From Algoriphagus locisalis (GTDB lineage Bacteria; Bacteroidota; Bacteroidia; Cytophagales; Cyclobacteriaceae), in contig NZ_FPBF01000001.1 of the NCBI RefSeq assembly GCF_900116615.1, forward strand, positions 725,625 through 789,624: 64,000 bases of DNA, given 5' to 3'. The notes beneath the pieces were generated by a model, which worked only from the letters and a program-made list of their open reading frames with translations, was not told where the DNA came from and searched no databases. The first letter of the stretch is position 1. Every line of letters starts with the position of its first letter. Of this stretch, positions 25,732 to 34,040 are shown one piece after another. The translations under genes and the position numbers were made by a program.

Positions 25732-25752
25732 AGTTCTTATATTTGATCCAAA

Positions 25753-26160
25753 TCAGGCATATCTGCCTTTTTGATTTACTCTTTCTTGCTTTCCATCTAA
25801 TAGATAAGGTTGAATCAGAACTTCCAGAGGCAAACCTAACAAATCAGCAAGGTTTCTGATCATATCGATTGTCAGAGCTCTTTTTCGATTCAATACAAGG
25901 CTAACAGTTGTTTTGCTTCCAATAGCTGGTATAAGGTCTTTGTCCTTAAAGCCTTTTCTGTCCATAGTTTCTTTAATGGCCTCAATGGGATCTGGTAAAG
26001 CAATAGGGTAGTGCTCTTTTTCGTATTTTTCAATCAACGTAACCAACAACTCGGCTTCCATGCCTTCAGGACTATCCGGATCTGCCCCAAATATGTTTGA
26101 AAGTCTTGCTATAGACTTTTCATATTCCTTTTCAGTAGTAATTGTTTTCTCCCACTTCAT
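25753..26160 (-). CDS. higA: HigA-type antitoxin
   Basis: 135 aa. N-terminal helical stretch (ITTEKEYEKSIARLSNIFGADPDSPEG) typical of the long HigA antitoxins, then an HTH (about residues 68-112: RKGFKDKDLIPAIGSKTTVSLVLNRKR) that binds the operon's own promoter. It neutralises the HigB toxin encoded 23 bp upstream. Toxin-first order is typical of hig loci. Confidence 0.87.
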   Translation of the reverse strand: MKWEKTITTEKEYEKSIARLSNIFGADPDSPEGMEAELLVTLIEKYEKEHYPIALPDPIEAIKETMDRKGFKDKDLIPAIGSKTTVSLVLNRKRALTIDMIRNLADLLGLPLEVLIQPYLLDGKQERVNQKGRYA

Positions 26161-26183
26161 GATTACGATTTTATTTACAATTT

Positions 26184-26489
26184 TTAAAATAAATCTACAG
26201 TAGATACATCCACTTTGTCATATTCTGAATGCGTACCGATAAATTTGATAAACACCCATTGTCTCAGGTAACATATCTGAACGATCAGTCGGTATTTATT
26301 CCTTGCAATGTTAAACACAACTCGATTGTTTTTTACAGGATCAGCATCAGGAAAATCACCAAGAATATCTAATGACTTTTTCCAGTCGGCATGTTTGGTA
26401 ACTGCTATCCAGGTTTCTATACTAGATTTGGAATCTGGATGCTTTTGGTAAAACTGAACGAGATTTTTGATTGAAATAATGTTTTTCAA
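26184..26489 (-). CDS. higB: HigB-type mRNA interferase toxin
   Basis: 101 aa, RelE/HigB fold. The family signature is visible: KHADWKKSLDILGDFPDADPVKNNRVVFNIARNKYR and the closing WVFIKFIGTHSEYDKVD with the conserved His-Tyr-Asp pattern. Such toxins cut mRNA in the ribosome and arrest growth until HigA is resupplied. First gene of the higBA pair, with a palindrome upstream as a candidate operator. Confidence 0.9.
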   Translation of the reverse strand: MKNIISIKNLVQFYQKHPDSKSSIETWIAVTKHADWKKSLDILGDFPDADPVKNNRVVFNIARNKYRLIVQICYLRQWVFIKFIGTHSEYDKVDVSTVDLF

Positions 26490-26527
26490 AGCAAGTTGTT
26501 TTAATCAACGTTTAAAGATGTTAAAAA

Positions 26528-26544
26528 GTTTTCAATCTGAAAAC
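26528..26544. promoter_or_regulatory. Candidate higBA operator palindrome
   Basis: Perfect palindrome GTTTTCA-ATC-TGAAAAC, 39 bp upstream of the higB start. Position and symmetry fit a HigA binding site; not proven. Confidence 0.4.
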
Positions 26545-26602
26545 AAATTAGATGATTGATTTAAAGGTTTATGAAATGGGATTTTATCTGCAGCGTAAAA
26601 AT

Positions 26603-26782
26603 TCAAGGTTCATTAGGTGGATTGATGGTGTAATTCCTTTCTTCATAAACTACAGCCAAATCCGAAAGCCTATTCAGTTCTACAAATCCCTCTGATTCTG
26701 AATTCTCTATGTTCTCAGGATTTGCAAGCAATTCTTCTATTCTCGCAAGAGTTGCGTCATATTCTTTTTCAGTAGTTATCAT
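26603..26782 (-). CDS. Short HigA-like fragment (59 aa)
   Basis: A 59-codon frame starting MITTEKEYDATLARIEELL and ending INPPNEP-stop. Its first 55 residues parallel the N-terminal half of the HigA at 25753 (ITTEKEYEKSIARLSNIF; later YxxxxYxIxxP), but it stops where the HTH domain should begin. It could be a truncated antitoxin or a small stand-alone antitoxin-like protein. It begins 3 bp after the stop of the upstream alpha/beta hydrolase, so it would be translated from the same mRNA. Confidence 0.55.
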   Translation of the reverse strand: MITTEKEYDATLARIEELLANPENIENSESEGFVELNRLSDLAVVYEERNYTINPPNEP

Positions 26783-26785
26783 GAC

Positions 26786-27616
26786 TCAGATATTTTCTAT
26801 GAATGAATTGATTTGCTCCACATACCAGGCACCAAACCCTATATTTTCGGCATCAAGTTGAAAGCCTGTAAGGTGATCACCCTCATATTCTACGACCTTA
26901 CAAGTTTGGCCAAGTGTTTCTTGGAGTTTCAAGGCATCTTGGTGAGTAGTGATTTTATCGTTGGAAGCTTTCAAAATTAAAACTGGAAGTTTAATGCATT
27001 GAATTGCTTTTTCGTAAACACTGGATTTTTCGGGAAGCAGCAACACTTTGTCAAGCTCTTTATACCGATCTATTATGGTTGAAGTGTCTGTCACGAAACC
27101 TTCTCCGATGATAAAATCAATTTTTCTTTTTATAGCTGGGTAGGCACGGGAAGCTATTGTAGTCCCCATCGACATTCCCCAAATGCCAATTTGTTTATCC
27201 TTGAATTTCTTTGAAATGTCACCAACCACAGCTTCAAGGTCTAACGCAAACTCAGTGTAGTAGAGATATTCACGCTGAATTTCAAAATCGTCACTTTTGC
27301 CAAATCCCCTGTAATCAAATGTAACTACTGTGTAACCTTCATTGGCGAGAATTGCAGCGTAGTAAACAAAGTATGACATATTTCCTGCATCAGGATACGC
27401 TAAAATAATGACCGTGTCTTTTTTGTTTTCAGTGTTCGCCTCATAGATCCAAGTGTTCAATTTGTAATTATCCTTAGTCGTGATTTTTAACTGTTCGTAG
27501 TTCCACGACACAGAGTCCGGTGTCATAAAGTATTCGCGATCTGGATTAATAGCAAAGACATAATTGAATGCTAAAAGAAAAATTATAGAAGTAAGGACTA
27601 ACGCTGTTTTTTTCAT
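26786..27616 (-). CDS. Alpha/beta hydrolase, secreted
   Basis: 276 aa, signal peptide MKKTALVLTSIIFLLAFNYVFA. Alpha/beta-hydrolase blocks: VIILAYPDAGNMSYF, TVVTFDYRGFGKSDDF, nucleophile GMSMGT (about S141), a late VLILKASNDKIT acid strand and GDHLTGF histidine. Family members are esterases or lipases of many substrates. Followed directly by the HigA-like fragment. Confidence 0.82.
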   Translation of the reverse strand: MKKTALVLTSIIFLLAFNYVFAINPDREYFMTPDSVSWNYEQLKITTKDNYKLNTWIYEANTENKKDTVIILAYPDAGNMSYFVYYAAILANEGYTVVTFDYRGFGKSDDFEIQREYLYYTEFALDLEAVVGDISKKFKDKQIGIWGMSMGTTIASRAYPAIKRKIDFIIGEGFVTDTSTIIDRYKELDKVLLLPEKSSVYEKAIQCIKLPVLILKASNDKITTHQDALKLQETLGQTCKVVEYEGDHLTGFQLDAENIGFGAWYVEQINSFIENI

Positions 27617-27702
27617 GTACCCTCCATGTTTAGTTTGTGTTTCCCCTTTAATAACACAGTTTTAAGTGGTTGTCGCAAATTTTGCGATAACCCATTACTT
27701 AA

Positions 27703-27855
27703 TCAATCACCTGGGCAATCGTCTTTTAATTCGTTTCGGACCAATTCTTTGCCAGCATTCCTTTCTCCTTTCCAAAACTGGTTTCTCATATATTTTCTCA
27801 AATGTTTAGCCCATTCTCCGGAAACAGTCAAATGCCCTTTTTTCTTATGTGCCAT
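27703..27855 (-). CDS. 50-aa basic protein, paralogue of the one at 44043
   Basis: 50 codons starting MAHKKKGHLTVSGEWAKHLR, then FWKGERNAGKELVRNE, ending GD-stop. A second copy at 44043-44195 has the same length, the same start, the same FWKGERNAGKE block and the same ending, which argues for real coding. Very basic and probably nucleic-acid or ribosome associated, but no function is known to me. It starts 17 bp after the stop of the HigA-family gene at 27873, so the two are probably co-transcribed. Confidence 0.75.
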   Translation of the reverse strand: MAHKKKGHLTVSGEWAKHLRKYMRNQFWKGERNAGKELVRNELKDDCPGD

Positions 27856-27872
27856 TGTTTTGGGTTTTAATA

Positions 27873-28151
27873 TTATCTCGGACTGTTGCGGTTGAATTCT
27901 TTGACGGCAAGAGCCATGTCATATTTATATTGCATTCTAGTCCATATATCGGCACTCCCGCCAAAAACGGTCTGAATTCGAAGCGCAATATTTGATGAAA
28001 TCCCACTCTTTTCATTTACAATTTTTGAAACATTTAACCTCGAAACTTGCAAGAGATCAGCAACCTCTCCAAGTTTAAGATTATTAGGTTTTACTACCTC
28101 CTCAAAGAAAATTCTTCCTGGGTGAATGTATGTTTCTACGTGTCTTTCCAT
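27873..28151 (-). CDS. HigA/VapI-family addiction-module antitoxin, orphan
   Basis: 92 aa. Features of short HigA antitoxins: HPGRIFFEEVVKPNNLKLGEVADLLQVS and the HTH helix RLNVSKIVNEKSGIS followed by IALRIQTVFGG..DIWTRMQ. The partner toxin normally lies directly upstream, but the 440 bp upstream hold no toxin frame. The toxin is missing or was lost, and the 50-aa basic protein lies directly downstream instead. Confidence 0.85.
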   Translation of the reverse strand: MERHVETYIHPGRIFFEEVVKPNNLKLGEVADLLQVSRLNVSKIVNEKSGISSNIALRIQTVFGGSADIWTRMQYKYDMALAVKEFNRNSPR

Positions 28152-28591
28152 TTCATTTTAAAGATAATCTTTTAAGTCTAAATCGAAATCAGGTGCACTA
28201 ATGGATATGATCATATCCAGATTGTAATGATTAATATTTCTTTCAGTATTCTTTTTCCTGAAATTTAACTATCCGGAAATTCAGGATGGTTGAATCCGTA
28301 ACACTTGATTCACTCCAGTCTCCATGGATTATATATGAGGAATAGAAAGTTGTTCTATAACTCATATAATTGGCATTATTGAGCTATAGAAATCTCGAAC
28401 GGTTGAACTACCGAGAATCACCAGGTAGTTTGATATTAGTTGAATTTGGGTCAAAGATTATGAAGGGTCTTTGGTATACTTTGAATATCTACTTGTTCCA
28501 AATTGGAACAGGTTGGTTTAGACTAGGATTCTTCTGTTTATGAACTGTTGCATTTTTTGAAACACTTGCCCTTTCAATTCATCCAAAAAAA
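28152..28591. repeat. Gene-free stretch containing direct repeat copy A
   Basis: No gene seen. Bases about 28336-28418 are the first copy of an 80-95 bp repeat whose second copy is at 29103-29185. It carries TTCTATAACTCA / TGAGCTATAGAA inverted arms (28354-28392) and a second short hairpin CTCGA...CCGAG. Confidence 0.65.
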
Positions 28592-28933
28592 TTAGTTGTA
28601 TTTATCCTTTATTAAACCAGCTACCTCTTTTTCAAGTTTTCTAAAACGAGAAGGGGAGGCGCCAGTAAACCAAAAAATAGGTAGAATCACAATTGCTAAT
28701 TCCGTCATTGCTAAACCCGACAGTAAACCTCCTCCATAAGAGGGGGGAGACGCAATTATTGAAATCTCATTTTCTCTATTGCTAATTTGAACCCCTAGAA
28801 AAGTAGATTTTTGTACAATGATACTTTTATGACCCAGTCCAAATAATTTTGATGTATAATCAGTAGGCAATTCACTTTTAAGAAAACTTAAAAGCTCAGC
28901 ATTAGAAGGAGGGTTTGTTACTTTGATTGTCAT
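28592..28933 (-). CDS. Small membrane protein, unknown
   Basis: 113 aa. Soluble N-terminal half (VTNPPSNAELLSFLKSELPT), then one or two hydrophobic segments (about 71-94: GGLLSGLAMTELAIVILPIFWF) and a basic tail. No family recognised. It is the only gene between two direct copies of a roughly 90-bp repeat, so it could be cargo of a small duplication or cassette. Confidence 0.55.
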   Translation of the reverse strand: MTIKVTNPPSNAELLSFLKSELPTDYTSKLFGLGHKSIIVQKSTFLGVQISNRENEISIIASPPSYGGGLLSGLAMTELAIVILPIFWFTGASPSRFRKLEKEVAGLIKDKYN

Positions 28934-29102
28934 AGTTACAAATCAGTTGAGATATCAAGTTGAATTTACGATAGTTTATGCTAAGATGTTGGCTCAATAA
29001 TATCCACACCTCATAAATACTTCGGTTTTAGAGTTCCACGTATTTATTAGATAATGGTGTGTCGGAATTTCCGACATACCATCATTTCTTTATTTAACCA
29101 AT

Positions 29103-29186
29103 TGAGGAATAGAAAATCATTCTATAACTCATATAACTGGGATTATTGAGCTATAGAAATCTCGATCGGTTGAACATCCGAGAATT
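29103..29186. repeat. Direct repeat copy B
   Basis: Near-copy of 28336-28418: GAGGAATAGAAA, TCTATAACTCATATAA, ATTATTGAGCTATAGAAATC, TCGxxCGGTTGAAC. Same orientation, 767 bp away. Both contain the same two potential hairpins. The rest of 28934-29234 holds no gene. Confidence 0.65.
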
Positions 29187-29234
29187 ACTCGGAATTCCCG
29201 ACTCACCTATCCAAATATGCTAATTCCACCTATT

Positions 29235-30194
29235 TTAATCTGCACTATCCGTGGTGAATCTCTTCGCGTTCAGAATTACCATCTCTGTATATTCTTTCTT
29301 AAGATCCTCATTTAGAAATGATTGCTCGATTAAGGTTAAAGCTTTGGGAATCCATTTTTGAAGCCTTTTATAAACGCTATTGATTTGCTTTTCATTGAGT
29401 TTCAAAAATATTCCAAGCCTATCAAAATACCCTTTGTCGAAATTCATTTTCTTTCCACCGAGTAACAAAGCAGTATCTTCCTTATCCTTGGGAAGAATGA
29501 TTTTTACATTAAGCAAGTCATAAGCTGGAGATAAAGTCCAGCCGTGATCTGTTAGCCACATCGAAAAGTTTTTTAAATGCATGTCATTATTGCCAATGAT
29601 ATAATTGAAAACACTCAGTTCAAAAAAACGCATTTTATCCAGTAGCGTATTGGCAGACATTTCACCAATCGTTTTCCCCAAAGTTTCCATCGTGCCTTTG
29701 TATTTATCTTCCAGTTCCAAAATCTGCATGAAGTCAATCATGTGTACTTTGGATTTATCCTTCTTGCGGTCTATACGCTTAGTGAGATAGGACAATTCCC
29801 CTGAAGCCAATCTAATCATAGTACAAGGCACTACTTCAATCTTGAATAATTCTGCCAATTTCATCGAAAGATGCTCGTTTTCTGGCATTTGGGGGTATTG
29901 GGCATTTTGAGGTTTCATAATATACATTCCCTCCAAGGCATCAAGTATTGTCAAGCGCCCCTGATGACCATCTTCCAATTCAGTCTTTATCCAACCCAAT
30001 GATAATTTTGGCTGAACTCCAGGGACAGTAATCGAACTTTCTGCAGCCTCTTTTGCCAAAACTTCCATTTCAGATAATCGATACGGCAGGAGAGGAGCAT
30101 GGGTAGTTCCAAAGAATTCTTTTATACACCTAAGGTGATAATCTCCTTTAAGATTTGCATTAAGTGGTTCATAGCAGTGCAAGCATCTATTCAT
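29235..30194 (-). CDS. hipT: HipT: HipA-like serine/threonine kinase toxin
   Basis: 319 aa, a HipA kinase core without the N-terminal subdomain, which is encoded by the separate gene upstream. Visible: the Gly/Ser-rich loop ESSITVPGVQPKLSLG, LSYLTKRIDR, the catalytic NNDMHLKNFS and metal-binding LSPAYDLLNV. In the known E. coli HipBST system, HipT phosphorylates tryptophanyl-tRNA synthetase and is inhibited by HipS. Here the same gene order suggests the same logic. The start overlaps hipS by 8 bp. Confidence 0.88.
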   Translation of the reverse strand: MNRCLHCYEPLNANLKGDYHLRCIKEFFGTTHAPLLPYRLSEMEVLAKEAAESSITVPGVQPKLSLGWIKTELEDGHQGRLTILDALEGMYIMKPQNAQYPQMPENEHLSMKLAELFKIEVVPCTMIRLASGELSYLTKRIDRKKDKSKVHMIDFMQILELEDKYKGTMETLGKTIGEMSANTLLDKMRFFELSVFNYIIGNNDMHLKNFSMWLTDHGWTLSPAYDLLNVKIILPKDKEDTALLLGGKKMNFDKGYFDRLGIFLKLNEKQINSVYKRLQKWIPKALTLIEQSFLNEDLKKEYTEMVILNAKRFTTDSAD

Positions 30195-30522
30195 GTTCTT
30201 TATGGATAAAAGGATGGATACTTACTGCCCCAATGGCATTCTGACAACATGCCAAGAGTAATCCCATTCGATCATTTTTATTGATCTTCCAGCTTTCAGA
30301 TGCGATATTCAATAGCCAACCTTCGGGAATCAAACCATCAAAAAAAGGAAACAAACGCTTACTACGGTAAGGTTGAGTTGTCACAGGCATATTGAAGGTG
30401 ACAAATTGCTTTGGGTATTTTTGAATATACAGTTCATCGTAAAGAAATATGTATTCACCATTGTCCTCCTCGGTCAAGGTTCCTGCTAATTCATTATTAT
30501 ACTTCACTATCCCTTTTCGCAT
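30187..30522 (-). CDS. hipS: HipS: HipA N-terminal-subdomain protein
   Basis: 111 aa that match only the first subdomain of HipA (GIVKYNNELAGTLTEEDNGEYIFLYDELY..., PYRSKRLFPFFDGLIPEGWLL). In full-length HipA this unit is fused to the kinase. Here it is a separate gene between hipB and hipT, as in HipBST, where the small protein is the antitoxin. Overlaps hipB (26 bp) and hipT (8 bp). Confidence 0.87.
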   Translation of the reverse strand: MRKGIVKYNNELAGTLTEEDNGEYIFLYDELYIQKYPKQFVTFNMPVTTQPYRSKRLFPFFDGLIPEGWLLNIASESWKINKNDRMGLLLACCQNAIGAVSIHPFIHKEHE

Positions 30523-30718
30523 CTTTTTCAGTGATTGGTGTCAATACATGGCCAAACATGCTTAAAACCTGGTTTACCTTTAGTAAGCTTAGATTTTCCT
30601 TGCCCTGTTCGATTTTCCGGATTACAGTAAGTGCAACCCCGGCTTTGTCAGCAAATTCTTCTTGAGTTAAACCTAGTTGCTTCCTTCTGGCTTTTACAAA
30701 TTCAGCTATGTGATTCAT
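30497..30718 (-). CDS. hipB: HipB: XRE-family autoregulator
   Basis: 73 aa, a minimal XRE HTH: VKARRKQLGLTQEEFADKAGVALTVIRKIEQGKENLSL. DNA-binding partner of the HipS/HipT pair and first gene of the operon. Candidate operator repeats lie just upstream. Confidence 0.88.
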   Translation of the reverse strand: MNHIAEFVKARRKQLGLTQEEFADKAGVALTVIRKIEQGKENLSLLKVNQVLSMFGHVLTPITEKDAKRDSEV

Positions 30719-31282
30719 GTTGTATGTATTTGCATATAAATATATGAAAATATTTATAGTTATATGCTTTTGAGTATAAAATTAGGCAAAAAGTCTCTAT
30801 TATATGCTTTTAGATATAGCTCTAAATTCTTTCTTCCTTTCGGTTTGATCCTAGCCAGCACCACTTGAAATATCTGAGTGTATATAGATTCTGACACAAG
30901 ATGTACAATTGAATCATAAGCATTATGCAAAATTTGCATAGTTCTTTTCCAAGACAATTTCACACCTAACATGGGTAATCCGAATCTTGCTCAAAATGAA
31001 GTCAGTATCAATATTCTACCGACGTTTTCCCAGCCTTGAGTGAAATTGACTCAACGGAATATCTCCATTCCTAATCAACTTATACACCTATAGGGGCCAG
31101 CGTTCTACACCTAGCGGGGGATTAAAAATCCCAGGATAAAATTTCTAGATTATAAATCTCGAACAGCATTGACAGCAAGAGTATAAATTTTACCAAGGCC
31201 AAGCGAAACTCAAACATTAAAACTTCAATCTTATTTCTTTTTTATCTTGTATTTTTAGTATTCATCAAATCCAAAAAGATCA
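30719..31282. other. Intergenic region between hipB and ppx
   Basis: 564 bp between divergent genes. A 70-codon frame at 30760-30972 overlaps the candidate hip operators and is not credited. Around 31083-31120 TACACCTATAGGGG and TACACCTAGCGGGG form a short direct repeat, followed by a GGGATT-AAA-AATCCC hairpin (31118-31132). Confidence 0.45.
30761..30818. promoter_or_regulatory. Candidate hip operator repeats
   Basis: Two 18-bp near-copies, TATATGCTTTTGAGTATA (30761-30778) and TATATGCTTTTAGATATA (30801-30818), 40 bp start to start, i.e. about four helical turns. Both keep TATA ends around a 10-base centre, the kind of site a HipB dimer binds. The closest one lies 43 bp upstream of hipB. Confidence 0.45.
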
Positions 31283-32815
31283 ATGAACCTAGCTGCCATC
31301 GATATCGGTACCAATTCCATTCACATGATAATCGTCAAAGTCACCTCAAGACAAAGTTATGAGGTGCTGGTTCAGGAGAAGGAAATGGTCAAACTGGGTG
31401 CGGGGGTTTTTGCAAATAAGGTAATCAGTCAGGAAGCATTTGACAATGGCTTGGAAACCATTTCCAGGTATGTGCAGCTTGCCGACCAATATGGGGTGGA
31501 ACATATCATCACTGCTGCTACCTCCGCCACCCGTGAAGCCAAAAACGGCAGGGAATTTTTAGACAGATTGATCCAGGATGTGGGATTATCACCCCAGATG
31601 ATCTCCGGAAAAGAGGAGTCCAGACTGATTTTTTTGGCAGTGAATAAAACCATAGATCTAGGAAAAGAAAATGTCCTAGTCCTTGATATCGGCGGTGGAA
31701 GTACTGAGGCAGTGGTAGGAAATCGGGAAGAAGTACTTTTCATGAGCAGTATGAAATTGGGTGTCCTGAGACTATTGGATCTGGTAGGAAATCAGGACCC
31801 CCTGGACAAAAAACAGCAAAAAGACCTAAAAGAACATATCCGTTCAATTGCCGGTAAAATCATTCCACAAGCTTCACAGGTAGGTTTTTCCAAGGTAGTA
31901 GGCACTTCAGGTACCATCAGGACCTTGGGAGAGGCAGCTTTGGCACTAAACGATAAATCCATCATCAGTTCCGTCAATGCTGAGGTTATCAGAATAAAAG
32001 ATCTGGAAAAAATCATAGCTCAGCTTTTGGAACTTGAGCCCGGGAAAAGAGCAGCTATTCCAGGCATCAGTGCCAACCGCGTGGATGCCATCCATCTGGG
32101 TGGACTGTTGCTTTTGGAGTTATTGAAAATGTCCAAGGTGGATGAAATCACCCTTTCGGATGCTTCCTTGAGAGACGGATTGATCATAGACTATTTGGAG
32201 AAAAACGGCCAGAAATTAGACCGCTTAGAGCAAGGTAAAGATGTCCGTGAAAGCAGTTCGCTGATGATGGCCTTGCGCTATGATACGGACATCGAGGAGA
32301 AAAAGCATATCTCGAAGTTAGCACTTCAGCTTTTTGACCAACTGAAAGACCTGCACGGACTGGAGGATTCAAGCCGGGAGTTGTTACACCATGCAAGTCT
32401 GATCTATGATATAGGTCAATTTGTGAATTTTAAGGATTTCCATAAGCATTCCAGGTATTTGATTTTGAAGGGAAGGCTGAGAGGCTTCAATAATGATGAA
32501 CTAACCATACTAGCCCATCTGTCCAGATACCACAGAAAATCCGGACCAAAAAAACGTCACAAAAAGTTTAAAAAGCTGGATAAGAATTTGCGAAGACTGG
32601 TCAAAGGACTTTCAGGGATTTTGAGGGTCGCGGTAGGATTGGACAAAACCAAAAATCAATGGGTGGAAAACGTCTATTGCATCCCTTCGGAGGATAAGCT
32701 GTGCATCAAGCTATTCGGGGAAGAGAGCCTGGATCTGGAGATTTGGGAAGCACAGCGTTTTTCGGATACCTTGGGAGAATTCTTAGGCTTGGAAGTAGAA
32801 ATTGTCAAAGGTTGA
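31283..32815 (+). CDS. Ppx/GppA exopolyphosphatase / pppGpp phosphatase
   Basis: 510 aa, full length for the family. Actin-like ATPase core with AIDIGTNSIHMIIV (phosphate-1) and VLVLDIGGGSTEAVVG (phosphate-2), and a C-terminal HD-like helical part (HHASLIYDIGQFVNFKDFHKHSRYLI). It hydrolyses polyphosphate or pppGpp; the two activities cannot be separated by sequence. It stands alone on the plus strand among accessory genes; composition (somewhat GC-richer) is like the chromosomal genes. Confidence 0.9.
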   Translation: MNLAAIDIGTNSIHMIIVKVTSRQSYEVLVQEKEMVKLGAGVFANKVISQEAFDNGLETISRYVQLADQYGVEHIITAATSATREAKNGREFLDRLIQDVGLSPQMISGKEESRLIFLAVNKTIDLGKENVLVLDIGGGSTEAVVGNREEVLFMSSMKLGVLRLLDLVGNQDPLDKKQQKDLKEHIRSIAGKIIPQASQVGFSKVVGTSGTIRTLGEAALALNDKSIISSVNAEVIRIKDLEKIIAQLLELEPGKRAAIPGISANRVDAIHLGGLLLLELLKMSKVDEITLSDASLRDGLIIDYLEKNGQKLDRLEQGKDVRESSSLMMALRYDTDIEEKKHISKLALQLFDQLKDLHGLEDSSRELLHHASLIYDIGQFVNFKDFHKHSRYLILKGRLRGFNNDELTILAHLSRYHRKSGPKKRHKKFKKLDKNLRRLVKGLSGILRVAVGLDKTKNQWVENVYCIPSEDKLCIKLFGEESLDLEIWEAQRFSDTLGEFLGLEVEIVKG

Positions 32816-32939
32816 GTCGATTACCGCCGTACAGCTTTCGGGACTAAGCTTAGTGAAGTGTTCTGCTCCTATCAGGGATTGGCTAGCACTATACGCCTAC
32901 CTTAGATTTTTGCAGAAAACGGCATAAACATTAAAATGT

Positions 32940-34040
32940 TTATGAAGGAAATTTTTGCATTTCAATATTAATCTGGTTCAGAGAATTTATTTGATTCTTG
33001 AGTTCTTCGTTTTCTACTGACATAGGCCGATGAACAACTTTATTTCTGAACATTCTAATAGTGTCTATTTCCCTGTATAAATATGCCAAGTGATCCTCAT
33101 ATTTCATTAGTACATATAAAGCATCTCTTAAGCGGTGTGTTTCTCTAATATAATTGCGAGACCGCTTTATTAATGTATTTTCTAAGGTAGCCCATAATTT
33201 CAAGAAATTGCCAATGTTCAAAGGTGCTAGCTCAATTTGAATTTGATTTTCAATTTCTTTGCATATTTCTTCGATTATATCATTTTGAGGATAGAGGGCA
33301 TCCTTTGGAATTCGGTCGAAGTGCTCACCCCAAAAATCATCACTATTGGGTATTTTAAATTTAGCTATTAGACGGTTATTTAAATCTAACTCTGATTTGT
33401 TTTCATATTCGTTCGTAATATCATCTGTTCCTATTAAAAATCCTTCTTGAAAATAAGGTCTTAAAGCTTTTGGAGGTGTAATACTCAAAAGTCTGATATT
33501 TACCAAATCTTGCTCTGAATTAGTTGAAATTCGGTTAGAGTAATATGGAAGGCCAAATACATAAATGTATGCTGTTGTATGATCGTTGAATAACTGAGCA
33601 AATGAACAAGCAACCCTTAAAGACTGAGTAATATCTATCAAAGGTGTTTCTGTTACTTCATAGTGCTGAAGAATACTCCATTGGATTAGCTTTTTTCTTT
33701 TTAATTCAGTTACCCCTTCAATTTTATGTTTGCTAAATAATTCAACTAGAATTTTACTTGCGCTGTTTAACTTGTCAAATCTATAATCTAGTTCCTCTTG
33801 GGTTACATGATCGCCTCGATATATTGTTGGATAGAAGGTTGATTTATCTGCTTTATTTTTATAATCACTTTTTTGTCCTCGAAAGAAAAGAAGATGATCT
33901 TTATTCAAGTATGCGAGTTTAGCAACTTGTTCAACTAAATCCCTGTATGTATTAATAAAGAAGCCGTCATCTTTTCCAACATCTTTTGGGTTCGTATGCT
34001 TATATAGTTCACTTGTGAGTTTTCCTAGAATTGGTCTCAT
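32940..34040 (-). CDS. FRG-domain protein with a C-terminal HEPN-like segment
   Basis: 366 aa. N-terminal FRG domain recognised by LLFFRGQKSDYKNK (FRGQ at 53-56), STFYPTIYRGDH and YEVTETPLIDITQSLRVACSFA. Function of FRG domains is not established. The C-terminal part is helical and holds RNKVVH (332-337), an Rx4H pattern as in HEPN ribonucleases, preceded by a helix LRDALYVLMKYEDHLAYLYREID. It may be an RNase effector. Last gene of the SIR2-HerA-Nudix operon; its start overlaps the Nudix stop by 4 bp. Confidence 0.75.
   Translation of the reverse strand: MRPILGKLTSELYKHTNPKDVGKDDGFFINTYRDLVEQVAKLAYLNKDHLLFFRGQKSDYKNKADKSTFYPTIYRGDHVTQEELDYRFDKLNSASKILVELFSKHKIEGVTELKRKKLIQWSILQHYEVTETPLIDITQSLRVACSFAQLFNDHTTAYIYVFGLPYYSNRISTNSEQDLVNIRLLSITPPKALRPYFQEGFLIGTDDITNEYENKSELDLNNRLIAKFKIPNSDDFWGEHFDRIPKDALYPQNDIIEEICKEIENQIQIELAPLNIGNFLKLWATLENTLIKRSRNYIRETHRLRDALYVLMKYEDHLAYLYREIDTIRMFRNKVVHRPMSVENEELKNQINSLNQINIEMQKFPS

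Larger units (their letters stand above)
25329..25752. other. Gene-free stretch with a candidate integration site
   Basis: Holds the MnmE-3'-end-like sequence described separately (25592-25609), direct repeats CGGTACAAA x2 just to its right (25650-25668), and a short terminator for the HigA gene. No gene is seen. It forms the left boundary of the accessory region. Confidence 0.5.

Noticed and set aside
27626-27895. 89-codon plus-strand frame
   Set aside because: Antisense to the conserved 50-aa protein and to the end of the HigA-family gene, which have clear coding patterns.
28152-28335. Search for a HigB toxin upstream of the orphan HigA
   Set aside because: No frame with HigB/RelE features on the minus strand before the repeat.
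30760-30972. 70-codon minus-strand frame upstream of hipB
   Set aside because: It covers the candidate hip operators, has no recognisable family and composition like non-coding DNA.
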